Shown here one piece after another: positions 49,397 to 57,878 of a stretch of DNA of 57,960 nt (position 1 is its first letter; every line of letters begins with the position of its first letter). The DNA is taken from contig JAEWGM010000016.1 in assembly GCA_023388315.1 (NCBI GenBank), forward strand, positions 1 to 57,960, in the 5' to 3' direction. Origin of the DNA: Bacteroidota bacterium (GTDB lineage Bacteria > Bacteroidota > Bacteroidia > Bacteroidales > Dysgonomonadaceae). The notes under the pieces were generated by a model. It was not told the DNA's origin. It saw only the letters and a list, made by a program, of their open reading frames with translations, and searched no databases. A program made the position numbers and the translations under genes.

Positions 49397-50803
49397 ATGG
49401 GCGCCTTTATTTTATATATGACAAAAGTGTCGGTTTGCCTGATTCTTTTTTCTATCCTATTTCGATTAATGATGATGAAGGAAACCTTCTTCCGGTTTAA
49501 CCGAATAACGCTTCTTGCCGGCATGGTGGTGTGCAGCGTATTGCCTCTTTTTCAGGTTTACACAACACAAACCATGGCATTGCAACGCCCCGTTTCGCAC
49601 TTAGAAAAGATCCTAATTCTGTATGAAACGTCGGAAACTTTTTTGCCGGAATCTGTTCGTGGGGAGGAAGTTGTTTCTAATAATCGTGAAGGCAACAACA
49701 TTCCTTCGGGCACGGCTTCAGTCACCGAAAAAAGGTCATTTCCGTTGTTCAAGTTGCTTTTTATTGTGTATGTGTTGGGCGTGTTGGTAATGCTTTTTCG
49801 TTTAGCGATAACAACCGTTCGTTTACGGCAGTTGATAAGCAAAAATCGGCATTTGGAAAAAGAGGGCTATAAATTGATTGTTACGGAAGAAGACATTGTT
49901 CCCTTCAGTTTTTTTAATTCCATTGTTATTTCAGAAAAGGATTACCGTGAAAACCCCGATGAAATCATCCTTCACGAACGAATGCATTTGGAACGAAAAC
50001 ACAGTTGGGATGTGATTTTTACGGAATTGTTTCTCGTGTTTCATTGGTTTAACCCGGCTGTATGGTTGCTGAACCGCGATTTGCGCGAAATTCACGAGTA
50101 TGAAGTGGACAACGCTGTGCTTTCGCACGGAATTGATGCCCAAGAATACCAATTGTTGTTGCTGCGCAAAGCTGTTGGCGAGAAAAGGTATTCCGCCTTG
50201 GCGAGCAATTTTACTCACTCCAAAATAAAAAACCGCATTTTAATGATGCTACGCCATGAATCGGCGTTTTACTCCAAATTGAAATCGGTGGTGTTGCTTT
50301 TTCTGTTTGCCGGACTGCTATTGGCTTTCTCCAAACCACATTCCGAAAAAGAGGCGAGTGCTGCCACTTCCACAGCAACTGAAAACAGAAGCAGCCGAAA
50401 CTTGTTGGGGATGGTGTTGGAAAAATACCACCAAGGCTCCATTGTGGTATTGGTTGATACGACACAAAATTTACTTTTTATGACCAAAAGCCCCAATGCG
50501 GCTTCCATTGAAATTGCGAACCTCCATTCAGTGGAATCGAGTTCGCGAAAATTGGCGGATATTATTGAAAATGAATCGTTTGAAAATGATTTGCAATCCG
50601 TAAATGTGGTGCTTATCGCGTCCGAAACCACGTATATGAGAACCATTAATTCAGTGAGAGAGATGATTCTGGCATCTTATTCATCGGCCATCCAACGCAT
50701 GGCTGACGATACGCTTCCGCTGACCATCAAATACGCGGTTTATTCCGACCGGTTTGAAGAAGAGCTGGATATAGCGGAGAAGTTGATGATGGTGGTGGAG
50801 TGA
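49397..50803 (+). CDS. M56-family membrane metallopeptidase (BlaR1-like)
   Basis: 468 residues. Four membrane helices: about 6-25, 36-55, 117-137, and one near 290-310. The zinc-binding HExxH is H193-E-R-M-H197 in ILHERMHLERKHSWD, with FHWFNPAVWLLNRDLREIHEYEVD downstream as usual for M56. The roughly 155-residue C-terminal periplasmic tail is the presumed sensor but does not look like a penicillin-binding domain. It should cleave the BlaI-like repressor upstream when activated. The next gene encodes a TonB-domain protein with its own promoter. Confidence 0.88.
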   Translation: MGAFILYMTKVSVCLILFSILFRLMMMKETFFRFNRITLLAGMVVCSVLPLFQVYTTQTMALQRPVSHLEKILILYETSETFLPESVRGEEVVSNNREGNNIPSGTASVTEKRSFPLFKLLFIVYVLGVLVMLFRLAITTVRLRQLISKNRHLEKEGYKLIVTEEDIVPFSFFNSIVISEKDYRENPDEIILHERMHLERKHSWDVIFTELFLVFHWFNPAVWLLNRDLREIHEYEVDNAVLSHGIDAQEYQLLLLRKAVGEKRYSALASNFTHSKIKNRILMMLRHESAFYSKLKSVVLLFLFAGLLLAFSKPHSEKEASAATSTATENRSSRNLLGMVLEKYHQGSIVVLVDTTQNLLFMTKSPNAASIEIANLHSVESSSRKLADIIENESFENDLQSVNVVLIASETTYMRTINSVREMILASYSSAIQRMADDTLPLTIKYAVYSDRFEEELDIAEKLMMVVE

Positions 50804-50961
50804 ATGTCGTTAGCAACTACAGTGGAAAATTTCAAAGTGAGAAACTGTCTTGAATTATTCGTAAAATTCAAAACAGTTTCTGAAATTTTATAAAAAAAAT
50901 TAATAACCCTCTTTTTTGAAAACGTATCGGGTGTTTGTTTTTTTCGCATGGCTGTTTTTTG

Positions 50962-50969
50962 TATATTTG
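50962..50969 (+). promoter_or_regulatory. TATATTTG -7 box for the double TonB-domain gene
   Basis: TAnnTTTG match 27 bases before ATG 50997; TTTG at 50934-50937 is a possible, rather distant, -33 element. Confidence 0.55.
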
Positions 50970-50996
50970 CGCTGAAAAATCAGAAACGCTCATATA

Positions 50997-51848
50997 ATGT
51001 ACAAAATATCTTTTCTTTTATCGGTTTTCTTGTGTGTTGGTACCCTCGTTTTCGGACAATATAACGCGCCCGTGTCCAATAGTGACAAGGTGTACGATAA
51101 ACCCGATGTGATTCCAATGTACACCGGAGGCACAGCCGAAATGCACCGATTCATATCTAACACGTTAAAATACCCCTCCGATGCCGTTGAGCGTAACGCG
51201 CAAGGGTTGGTGGTTTATACGTTTGTGGTGGAAAAAGACGGCACGCTATCTAATTTTAACATTATTCATCGTGCCGACTCGCTGCTGAACGAAGAAGCAT
51301 TGCGTATTCTTAAACTGATGCCGCCTTGGCGCCCCGCGCGCTTCAACGGTGAAATTGTAAGGTCGGAATCGTACGTGCCGATGTATTTTCGGTTGAGGCA
51401 AAACGTGCCGCGTACCACTACCGGTGAAACAGCACAACGAACTCAAACATCTCAACCATCCACGCCGGCGCCGGTTACGGCCAAAACCGATTCGGCTGTG
51501 TTGAAAAACAGAGAAATATTGACCATTGTGGATAAAATGCCGCAATATGCCACGGGAGAAGCGGGATTGGCTGATTTTATTTCGCGCACGTTGCGTTATC
51601 CCGCGCAGGCACGGCAAGCCGGCGTTCAAGGACGGATATTGTGCACGTTTGTGGTGGCGTCTGACGGTTCGGTATCTAATATTGAAGTGGTTGATGGCGA
51701 AAACCAGGCGCTGAACGATGAAGCCGTTCGCGTGCTGAGCCTTATGCCAAACTGGATTCCCGGTGAAAACAACGGAGAAAAAGTGAACGTGAGGTGCTTG
51801 CTGCCTATCGATTTTGTGCTGGAGGGAGAATCTTCCACATCTTTATAA
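50997..51848 (+). CDS. Secreted protein with two TonB C-terminal domains
   Basis: 283 residues. Cleavable-looking signal peptide (about 1-20, ending LVFGQ), then two TonB C-terminal domains: first about 40-132 (KYPSDAVERNAQGLVVYTFVVEKDG...MPPWRPARFNG), second about 180-275 (RYPAQARQAGVQGRILCTFVVASDG...MPNWIPGENNG), joined by a Thr/Pro-rich linker with TTTGETAQRTQTSQPSTPAPV. Ordinary TonB keeps an uncleaved inner-membrane anchor to reach ExbBD; this protein appears to lack one, so it cannot transmit proton force in the normal way. It may bind TonB boxes in the periplasm or cap receptors. Adjacent to the M56 and VWA genes. Confidence 0.85.
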   Translation: MYKISFLLSVFLCVGTLVFGQYNAPVSNSDKVYDKPDVIPMYTGGTAEMHRFISNTLKYPSDAVERNAQGLVVYTFVVEKDGTLSNFNIIHRADSLLNEEALRILKLMPPWRPARFNGEIVRSESYVPMYFRLRQNVPRTTTGETAQRTQTSQPSTPAPVTAKTDSAVLKNREILTIVDKMPQYATGEAGLADFISRTLRYPAQARQAGVQGRILCTFVVASDGSVSNIEVVDGENQALNDEAVRVLSLMPNWIPGENNGEKVNVRCLLPIDFVLEGESSTSL

Positions 51849-51878
51849 TGGGTGCTCGTTTTTTTTTAAGAAATAAAC

Positions 51879-51904
51879 AAAAACCGCTTTTTAGCGGTTT
51901 TTTT
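51879..51904 (+). terminator. Terminator of the TonB-domain gene
   Basis: AAAAACCGCT-TTTT-AGCGGTTTTT followed by more Ts; convergent with the NigD-like gene. Confidence 0.85.
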
Positions 51905-51930
51905 GTTTTTAATATTAGGAGATTGTTCCT

Positions 51931-52542
51931 TCACTTTAATTCAAATTCAAACTCGCGCAATCCTTGGTGTGTTTGGATAAATACCCGAAATGGGATGGGG
52001 GAGGCTCCCGGTTTCCTCAGCGCTTGCAGCGAAAATGAAGCATACATTTTTTTCGGATAACCGGGAGGGTCATCGTTTGCCGAATGGCTGAAATACAAAT
52101 CGGCGGTGGCGGAGCCGGTATCGCGAAGCAACCCGATGGTGTGCGGCTTGCTGTGATATTCCACTTCCAAAATCATATTTAAATAATGCCCCGATACCCA
52201 TACGCTCTGAATTTTTACCGGGTCGGTACGGTATTTTTCGGGATAGCCTTTTTCATCGATGGCGCCGGTGAAAATATTGGAAACGTTTCTTATTTTAACC
52301 GTATCGCCTTTTAAAGGAACATAGTTGATGACCACCCTTTGTCCTTCTTCGGCTTTGTAATCCTTCAACTCTTTTGGAAATAACAGTTTGTTGTTATCGA
52401 GTTGAAAAAGAAGGGTTTCGTTTTGTTTTACAACGGTGGCAAAGTGTACGAAAAAATCATCGATGCGTTCCGGCGCTTTTTCGCAACTTGCTATAAAAAA
52501 CACCGAGAGCACCATAAAAAAAATCATTTTTCGTTTTGCCAT
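51931..52542 (-). CDS. NigD-like lipoprotein
   Basis: 203 residues. Lipoprotein signal with Cys20 (FFIASC). The two-part build (an OB-like N-terminal domain with QRVVINYVPL and a C-terminal beta-sandwich ending REFEFELK) fits the NigD family, which is mostly found in Bacteroidales and was named from a bacteriocin-like locus; function unknown. It is followed downstream by nothing on its strand except the converging TonB-domain gene. The acyltransferase gene is 6 bases upstream on the same strand. Confidence 0.82.
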   Translation of the reverse strand: MAKRKMIFFMVLSVFFIASCEKAPERIDDFFVHFATVVKQNETLLFQLDNNKLLFPKELKDYKAEEGQRVVINYVPLKGDTVKIRNVSNIFTGAIDEKGYPEKYRTDPVKIQSVWVSGHYLNMILEVEYHSKPHTIGLLRDTGSATADLYFSHSANDDPPGYPKKMYASFSLQALRKPGASPIPFRVFIQTHQGLREFEFELK

Positions 52543-52548
52543 TATTGG

Positions 52549-53703
52549 TTATTCCTCTGTTGTAAGCAGTTGATTTTTTACGGTGTTGCCATACATTTCA
52601 ATGAGTTTATGGCGCAAAAAAACTTCGTCTTTATTCGGGATGTTGATTTTTTCGATTTGTTTTTGAAGATAAGAGTCAAATTCATCCTGATTTTCTTGTG
52701 TATACTGTTCGGAAAAAGTGTTACTTTCCGTCATTAAATCGTATGCCACGTAATTGAAAGGAAAAAATTCGTAATTCCGATAAATCTCTTTGTCGATAAT
52801 GTCGGCAACGGCGTCCAATAACTCGTTTCGTCCTAAATTCGGAGCAAGTTGATCCAACTTTTCATTGATGCATTCACCAAATTTAAAATGAACTCTTCCT
52901 TTGTAGCCCATAATGCCGGTGATCATATTTTCGATATCATCGGCTTGGGATTTCTTGTAATCTGCATTGTCTCGCTTTAGTTGAAACTCTTTGGCTTTCA
53001 GATAATCGCAAGGGTCGAATTCATACGAAATGGCAATGGGCAAGATGCGCAATCTCTTCAATGCTTCCATCGGGTTGGAGCTGTCCGCAAGCGTAAGCAT
53101 TTTCAGTAACCCGGTTTGGGTTTTATCGTTGGAGTCTTTGGCGCGCCCTTCGCGTTGCGAAATCCAAACGGATTGATTGCGGTTTTCTACCGTATCGTGG
53201 ATGTACAACGACAGTTTTTTGGATTCCTCCAGCATTTGACGTACGGAAACGCCACGCTTCACAATAAAACTTTTGTTGAGTTTCACCAATTTTTCAATCC
53301 AAGGATAGATGAGTAAATTGTCGCCGATGGCAATTTCCGTGGTGGGAATGTGTTTATCGAAAAATAACATGTTTAAAAACCCCGCATCCAGCACAATATC
53401 TCGGTGGTTGGAAATATAAACATAGCTGGTTCCGTTTTCGATATTGTCCCACTCAAAGCCTTTAAGTTCCGAAGTTGTTTCTTTAATTATTTTTGTTACA
53501 GTAGGATAGATAATGTTTCGCTGAAACTGTTCCTTAGTCTCGCAATTTTTCATCGCGGCGGCAAATTTTTCCCACGTCAAGGGTTGAACAAGCGGTTCTG
53601 CCGCTCTTTGAAAATGTGGGTCGTTGATGAGTTGATCAATGGTTTCAGGCACTTCGCTATCGTATAGCGTGCGGATGTCGTCAAAGTTAAAAGGTGTTTC
53701 CAT
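52549..53703 (-). CDS. 1-acyl-glycerol-3-phosphate (PlsB/PlsC-like) acyltransferase
   Basis: 384 residues. Contains an acyltransferase block: SNHRDIVLDAGFLN near residue 118, a following basic segment (NKSFIVKRG), SQREGRAKDSNDKTQTGLLKM, and IAISYEFDP. It should acylate lysophosphatidate in phospholipid synthesis, peripheral to the inner membrane. The catalytic block reads H-x5-D rather than the usual H-x4-D; this may be typical of this Bacteroidota subgroup. It runs in one direction with ddl (2-base gap) and NigD (6-base gap), so they are co-transcribed. Confidence 0.8.
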   Translation of the reverse strand: METPFNFDDIRTLYDSEVPETIDQLINDPHFQRAAEPLVQPLTWEKFAAAMKNCETKEQFQRNIIYPTVTKIIKETTSELKGFEWDNIENGTSYVYISNHRDIVLDAGFLNMLFFDKHIPTTEIAIGDNLLIYPWIEKLVKLNKSFIVKRGVSVRQMLEESKKLSLYIHDTVENRNQSVWISQREGRAKDSNDKTQTGLLKMLTLADSSNPMEALKRLRILPIAISYEFDPCDYLKAKEFQLKRDNADYKKSQADDIENMITGIMGYKGRVHFKFGECINEKLDQLAPNLGRNELLDAVADIIDKEIYRNYEFFPFNYVAYDLMTESNTFSEQYTQENQDEFDSYLQKQIEKINIPNKDEVFLRHKLIEMYGNTVKNQLLTTEE

Positions 53704-53705
53704 TG

Positions 53706-54695
53706 TTATTTGCTATTCTTTATTTTATTGTATTCATATTCAATTATATCGCTCATCACATCGGCCATTTTTAAGCCCGCGGCGTGCACTTGTTGCGGAA
53801 TAAAACTGGTTTCCGTCATTCCCGGTGTAGTGTTTACTTCCAACAGAAACGGAATGCCATCGGCAATGATATAATCGGCTCTTATGATTCCTTTCGCGCC
53901 AATCAGGTGATAAATTTGTTTGGTCTGTTTCTGAATTTCCGCTGTCATTTCTTCCGAAATGCGCGCCGGTGTAATTTCTTCCACATCGCCTTTGTATTTG
54001 GCGTTGTAATCAAAGAACTCGTTCTTGGGAACCACTTCCGTCAACGGGAGTTGTTGAAAGCCTTTTTCGGTTTCGTAGCAACCGCACGTTACTTCTGTTC
54101 CGGCAATAAAACGTTCAATCATTACTTCCGGTGCTTCGGCAAAAGCATCGTCTATGGCACTTTGCAATTGCGCGTGTTCTTTTACTTTGGTGGTAGCAAA
54201 ACTGGAGCCGCCAATGTTGGGTTTCACAAAAACGGGCAACCCTAATTGCTTGATAATCGCTTCCGTTTCGTACGTGTTTTCGGGACGTAAAACAACCGAA
54301 TCCGCAACTTTAAAACCGAACGTTTTGAAAAAATTATTGGCGGTGAACTTGCTGAAAGTGAGAGCCGATGCCAATACGCCACAGTTTGAATAGGGAACCC
54401 GAAGCATATCGAAATAACCTTGCAGCACGCCATCTTCTCCGGGGGTGCCGTGGATGGTGATATAGGCAAAATCGAACTTAATGTGGGCGCCGTTGACTGT
54501 GAAGCTGAAATCGTTTTTGTTGATGGGATAGGTTTCATTTTGATGTTCAACTTCCCACGCGTTTTCATCGATTTTCACTTTGTAGAGGTTGTATTTCTCT
54601 TTATCGATAAAAGAATAAATGCCTTCCGCGCTTTTTTCCGATACCACAATTTCGGAAGAATAGCCGCCCCAAACAATGGCAATGTTTTTTTTCAT
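53706..54695 (-). CDS. ddl: D-alanine--D-alanine ligase
   Basis: 329 residues, ATP-grasp enzyme joining two D-alanines for peptidoglycan, cytoplasmic. N-terminal MKKNIAIVWGGYSSEIVVSEKS, HGTPGEDGVLQGYFD, the FVKPNIGGSSFATTKV ATP-binding segment and the C-terminal LLEVNTTPGMTETSF are the family motifs. Co-transcribed with rluD upstream (23-base gap) and the acyltransferase downstream. Confidence 0.94.
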   Translation of the reverse strand: MKKNIAIVWGGYSSEIVVSEKSAEGIYSFIDKEKYNLYKVKIDENAWEVEHQNETYPINKNDFSFTVNGAHIKFDFAYITIHGTPGEDGVLQGYFDMLRVPYSNCGVLASALTFSKFTANNFFKTFGFKVADSVVLRPENTYETEAIIKQLGLPVFVKPNIGGSSFATTKVKEHAQLQSAIDDAFAEAPEVMIERFIAGTEVTCGCYETEKGFQQLPLTEVVPKNEFFDYNAKYKGDVEEITPARISEEMTAEIQKQTKQIYHLIGAKGIIRADYIIADGIPFLLEVNTTPGMTETSFIPQQVHAAGLKMADVMSDIIEYEYNKIKNSK

Positions 54696-54718
54696 TTAGT
54701 ATAGTGTAAAAATGTTGT

Positions 54719-55804
54719 TTACTGTTCAAATTCACGTGAAACGGTGTACGTGCGCCATTTTTCGATAACCGTTTGCATATCTTGCGGCAACTCGGTTTCA
54801 AAAAACATTTCTTCGCCTGTGCGCGGATGCACAAAGCCAAGCGTTTTCGCGTGTAGGCACTGTCGCGGGCACGCGGCGAAGCAATTATACACAAATTGCT
54901 TGTATTTGGCAAAATGGGTGCCACGCAACACTTGGTTGCCGCCGTAGCGCTCATCGTTGAAAAGCGTGTGTCCAATGTGTTTCATATGCACGCGAATTTG
55001 GTGTGTGCGACCCGTTTCCAATTCGCATTGCACCAATGTAACATAGCCAAAACGCTCCAACACCTTATAGTGAGTAGCTGCCGGTTTGCCTTGCGAGCCG
55101 TCTTCAAAAACACGCATGAGCATTCTGTCTTTCGGGTCGCGGCCGATGTTGCCTTCAATCCTGCCTTCGTTTTCCGAAACGTTTCCCCACACCAATGCCA
55201 CATAGCGGCGCTTGGTGGTTTTATTGAAAAACTGTGCCGAGAGGTGTGTTTTTGCTTCCGGCGTTTTGGCCACCAGCAATAACCCCGATGTGTCTTTGTC
55301 GATTCGGTGCACCAACCCCAATCGCGGGTCGGCCATATCCATGCCGTGTTCATATTTTAAGTGATACGCAATGGCGTTCACCAGCGTTCCCGTGTAATTT
55401 CCGTGTCCGGGATGCACCACCAAGCCAGCCGGTTTGTTGATGAGCATCAGCTCGTTGTCTTCATACACAATGTCCAGCGGAATGTTTTCGGGAAGAATTT
55501 CCAATTCCCTACGCGGACGATCCATCACAATGGAAATAACATCCAACGGTTTCACTTTGTAGCTGGCTTTCACCGGCGCATCGTTCACCAGAATGCAATC
55601 GGCTTCGGCGGCTTGTTGAATGCGGTTTCGAGAAATGCCTTCTATCCGCACGGATAAAAATTTATCGATTCGTAGCAGGCTTTGGCCTTTATCGGCTACA
55701 AATCGATAATGTTCATATTTTTGATTTCCGTCCTCAGAGTTTTCTATCCATTCATCCTCTTCCTCAGGCAAATAATCTATGTCGCTTAACTTGTCGTCAG
55801 TCAC
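54719..55804 (-). CDS. rluD: Ribosomal large subunit pseudouridine synthase, RluD-like
   Basis: 361 residues. S4 RNA-binding domain at about 43-105 (LLRIDKFLSVRIEGISRNRIQQ), then the pseudouridine synthase domain with catalytic Asp in GLVHRIDKDTSGLLLVAKT, and a C-terminal LGFVHPRTGEEMFFE. RluD modifies helix 69 of 23S rRNA near the end of subunit assembly. An acidic 40-residue N-terminus precedes the S4 domain. It lies between the PASTA gene (15-base gap) and ddl. Confidence 0.92.
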   Translation of the reverse strand: MTDDKLSDIDYLPEEEDEWIENSEDGNQKYEHYRFVADKGQSLLRIDKFLSVRIEGISRNRIQQAAEADCILVNDAPVKASYKVKPLDVISIVMDRPRRELEILPENIPLDIVYEDNELMLINKPAGLVVHPGHGNYTGTLVNAIAYHLKYEHGMDMADPRLGLVHRIDKDTSGLLLVAKTPEAKTHLSAQFFNKTTKRRYVALVWGNVSENEGRIEGNIGRDPKDRMLMRVFEDGSQGKPAATHYKVLERFGYVTLVQCELETGRTHQIRVHMKHIGHTLFNDERYGGNQVLRGTHFAKYKQFVYNCFAACPRQCLHAKTLGFVHPRTGEEMFFETELPQDMQTVIEKWRTYTVSREFEQ

Positions 55805-55819
55805 TTAATTAAGGTAGAG

Positions 55820-56485
55820 TTAGAAAAATGATTCGTCAATAGCGCCTTCTTGCACCGGAATTGTTTCATCGGATTGAATTACTTGGCTCGGAGGCACAAT
55901 GTATTCTCTGTTCACCTTTAGCGAATCGGCTAACACGCCACTTCCCACCACCAATTTGAGGGGCGATCCGGCAGGAATTTGCTCATCGGGTTGAAGCGTT
56001 TTTCCACGATATTCCACCGCCATTACCAACCCCGAGTATTCTGATGGTACTTCTTCTACGGATAATTGCGTGAATCCTATTGAGTTAAGCAGCGCCATAG
56101 CCTGACGCACAGAATAGTCCACCAAACCAGGAACGGCAATTTGTTGCGGAGCTACGGAATAAATGGTCACGTAAATGGCGCGCCCTTCTTTTACTTTGTT
56201 ATTCGCTTTGGGCGTTTGGTCGATAACCGAGCCGGGTACCGCTTCGCGGTTGTAAATGGAGTCGATTACTTCGGTGCGGAGGCCTTTGGATTTTAAGATG
56301 GCCCTGGCTTCGGATATCTGCAAGCCTTCTAAGCTGGGCACTATCACATTTTGTCCGTGGCGCGTATATAGTTGCAACAAAAACAGCGCGAGAAAAACAA
56401 GAACGATGCCCGCAACAATGATAGCCAGAAGGTTTTTTATGATACTGTTGCCCAGTATCTTTTTTTGAGATTTTTTCTTATTCAT
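55820..56485 (-). CDS. Membrane-anchored PASTA-domain protein
   Basis: 221 residues. Short basic cytoplasmic N-terminus, one membrane helix (about 20-42), then PASTA modules: VIVPSLEGLQISEARAILKSKGL and IAVPGLVDYSVRQAMALLNSIGF, plus a less clear third part. PASTA domains bind peptidoglycan fragments; without a kinase domain, as here, a structural or cell-division role is likely. It leads the operon with rluD, ddl and an acyltransferase, an order common in Bacteroidota. I start at ATG 56485; the extra 13 residues upstream are dubious. Confidence 0.87.
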   Translation of the reverse strand: MNKKKSQKKILGNSIIKNLLAIIVAGIVLVFLALFLLQLYTRHGQNVIVPSLEGLQISEARAILKSKGLRTEVIDSIYNREAVPGSVIDQTPKANNKVKEGRAIYVTIYSVAPQQIAVPGLVDYSVRQAMALLNSIGFTQLSVEEVPSEYSGLVMAVEYRGKTLQPDEQIPAGSPLKLVVGSGVLADSLKVNREYIVPPSQVIQSDETIPVQEGAIDESFF

Positions 56486-56584
56486 AAAAAACGTATTGAG
56501 AACGTGAAATGAAATTTTTTTCAACTACAAAAATACAAAAAAAATGATTGAGGTGGTTATGAATACAAAAAAGTGTGCGTTTTT

Positions 56585-56640
56585 GGGCATTGAGCGTTGG
56601 GCATTGAGCGTTGGGCAATGAGCGTTGGGCAATGAGCGTT
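56585..56640. repeat. Four tandem copies of a 14-bp unit
   Basis: GGGCATTGAGCGTT twice, then GGGCAATGAGCGTT twice, directly adjacent, followed by degenerate GAGCGGTGGGTGGTGAGCGC. The unit is shared with 38.87-38.92 kb. Confidence 0.85.
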
Positions 56641-56700
56641 GAGCGGTGGGTGGTGAGCGCGGTGGCGCGAATCCTTTTTGTGTGGTGAGAAAATCGAAAT

Positions 56701-56733
56701 AAAAAACAGGAATGGTTTTTGTTCCATTCCTGT
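56701..56733 (-). terminator. Terminator of rpmH
   Basis: ACAGGAATGG / CCATTCCTGT stem, 8-base loop; on the minus strand a TTTTTT run follows. It lies 27 bases past the rpmH stop. Confidence 0.85.
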
Positions 56734-56759
56734 CTTTATCTTAAAAACGATACGTTTAC

Positions 56760-56906
56760 TTAAAATTCATCAGACACGCTCAGTTTAGCCCTGCCTTTCG
56801 CACGACGAGAAGCGAGCACTTTTCTTCCGTTTTTAGTTGCCATTCTGGAACGGAATCCGTGTTTGTTTATTCTCTTTTTTCTAGAGGGTTGAAATGTTCT
56901 TTTCAT
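56760..56906 (-). CDS. rpmH: 50S ribosomal protein L34
   Basis: 48 residues, very basic: starts MKRTFQPSRKKRINKHGFRS, the universal L34 pattern, then RMATKNGRKVLASRRAKGRA. It sits near the peptidyl-transferase region of the large subunit. Complete, with terminator. Unlike many bacteria it is not beside dnaA or rnpA here. Confidence 0.97.
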   Translation of the reverse strand: MKRTFQPSRKKRINKHGFRSRMATKNGRKVLASRRAKGRAKLSVSDEF

Positions 56907-57069
56907 TATATATTGTTTTTATTTGTTTCCGTTTTTATTATTGGGCTGCAAAATTAGGGAAATTATTTTAATTTGCCAATTTTATTGCGGCAAAAATTTT
57001 ATATCTTATATGATATAAGTGATAAAAACCTATCGCGATAAAAATTTCATCAAAAAGTGAATAAAAAAT

Positions 57070-57100
57070 TTTGTCATCTAAGAAAAACACTCTATATTTG
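57070..57100 (+). promoter_or_regulatory. Promoter of tRNA-Glu and rpsT
   Basis: TTTG (57070-57073), 19-base spacer, TATATTTG (57093-57100): a complete Bacteroidota housekeeping promoter. Confidence 0.8.
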
Positions 57101-57152
57101 CACCCGCAATTTGAGCTAAGGCTGTAATCCTTTTCAGGTTCGCGTCTCAAAA

Positions 57153-57224
57153 GGCCCATTCGTCTATCGGCTAGGACGCCAGATTTTCATTCTGGAAAGA
57201 GGGGTTCGATTCCCCTATGGGCTA
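57153..57224 (+). tRNA. tRNA-Glu (anticodon TTC)
   Basis: Cloverleaf folds by eye: acceptor GGCCCAT / ATGGGCT with a G-T first pair, anticodon stem CCAGA / TCTGG around TTTTCAT (anticodon TTC), T-arm GAGGGGTTCGATTCCCC, discriminator A at 57224. No CCA is encoded. rpsT starts 35 bases on and probably shares the promoter. Confidence 0.93.
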
Positions 57225-57259
57225 CAAAAATAAGAAATTAAACACAAGTCACACAAAAA

Positions 57260-57514
57260 ATGGCAAATCATAAATCAGCAGAAAAAAGAATCCGACAAAC
57301 AAAAACGCGTCGTTTATCAAACCGCTATGTTTCACGTACAACCAGAAACAGAGTGCGTAAATTGCGCGAGACAACTTCAAAGGACGAAGCTCAAAAAATG
57401 TATCCCGAAGTGTGCTCTATGCTCGATAAATTGGCGAAGAAAAACGTGATTCACCAAAACAAAGCCAATAATCTGAAATCAAAATTGGCGGCGCACATCA
57501 GCAAACTCGACTAA
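57260..57514 (+). CDS. rpsT: 30S ribosomal protein S20
   Basis: 84 residues, lysine/arginine-rich helical protein. MANHKSAEKRIRQTKTRRLS at the start and the KKNVIHQNKANNLKSKLAAHI end are the family pattern. Binds 16S rRNA early in small-subunit assembly. Follows tRNA-Glu and ends at a clear terminator. Confidence 0.96.
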   Translation: MANHKSAEKRIRQTKTRRLSNRYVSRTTRNRVRKLRETTSKDEAQKMYPEVCSMLDKLAKKNVIHQNKANNLKSKLAAHISKLD

Positions 57515-57538
57515 TTGTTTTCGATTAAAAAATATTCG

Positions 57539-57568
57539 AAAGCCGTACTGCTAAGTCCGGCTTTTTTT
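57539..57568 (+). terminator. Terminator after rpsT
   Basis: AAAGCCG / CGGCTTT stem, 12-base loop, T-run. Confidence 0.75.
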
Positions 57569-57587
57569 GTTATTAAAAGAATTGGAT

Positions 57588-57878
57588 ATGATAAAACATG
57601 TTGTGTTGTTTAAATTAGCGGCCGAGGCCGAAGGAAACACCCGAGCGCGCAACGCGCAAATAATGAAAGAGCAGTTGGAGGCGTTGAAGGATAAAATTGA
57701 TGTGATTCGCCACATCAGCGTGAACATAAACCACGCGGATGCCGCGTCGGATAATTACGATGTGATGTTGGATAGTGAATTCGACTCGCTGGAAGACTTG
57801 CAGCAATACATTGTACATCCTGAGCACCAAAAGGGGCTCACCCGTAAAATTATGTTTTTATGCATAAATGTTCGTTAA
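57588..57878 (+). CDS. Dabb-family (stress-responsive alpha/beta barrel) protein, probably truncated
   Basis: 96 residues from ATG 57588. MIKHVVLFKLAAEAEGNTRARN, the NINHADAASDNYDVMLDSEF strand and HPEHQK are the family's landmarks; members are dimeric ferredoxin-like barrels, some used in aromatic or polyketide chemistry, most of unknown function. After HPEHQK the usual ending (about 20 residues with a VxDYE-type tail) is absent and the frame ends in GLTRKIMFLCINVR, which does not look like the family. None of the other frames restores it. An insertion or rearrangement at about 57830 is likely. Confidence 0.7.
   Translation: MIKHVVLFKLAAEAEGNTRARNAQIMKEQLEALKDKIDVIRHISVNINHADAASDNYDVMLDSEFDSLEDLQQYIVHPEHQKGLTRKIMFLCINVR

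Noticed and set aside
49029..50803. Beta-lactam resistance locus
   Set aside because: BlaI/BlaR1-like genes are present but no beta-lactamase or penicillin-binding sensor domain is visible.
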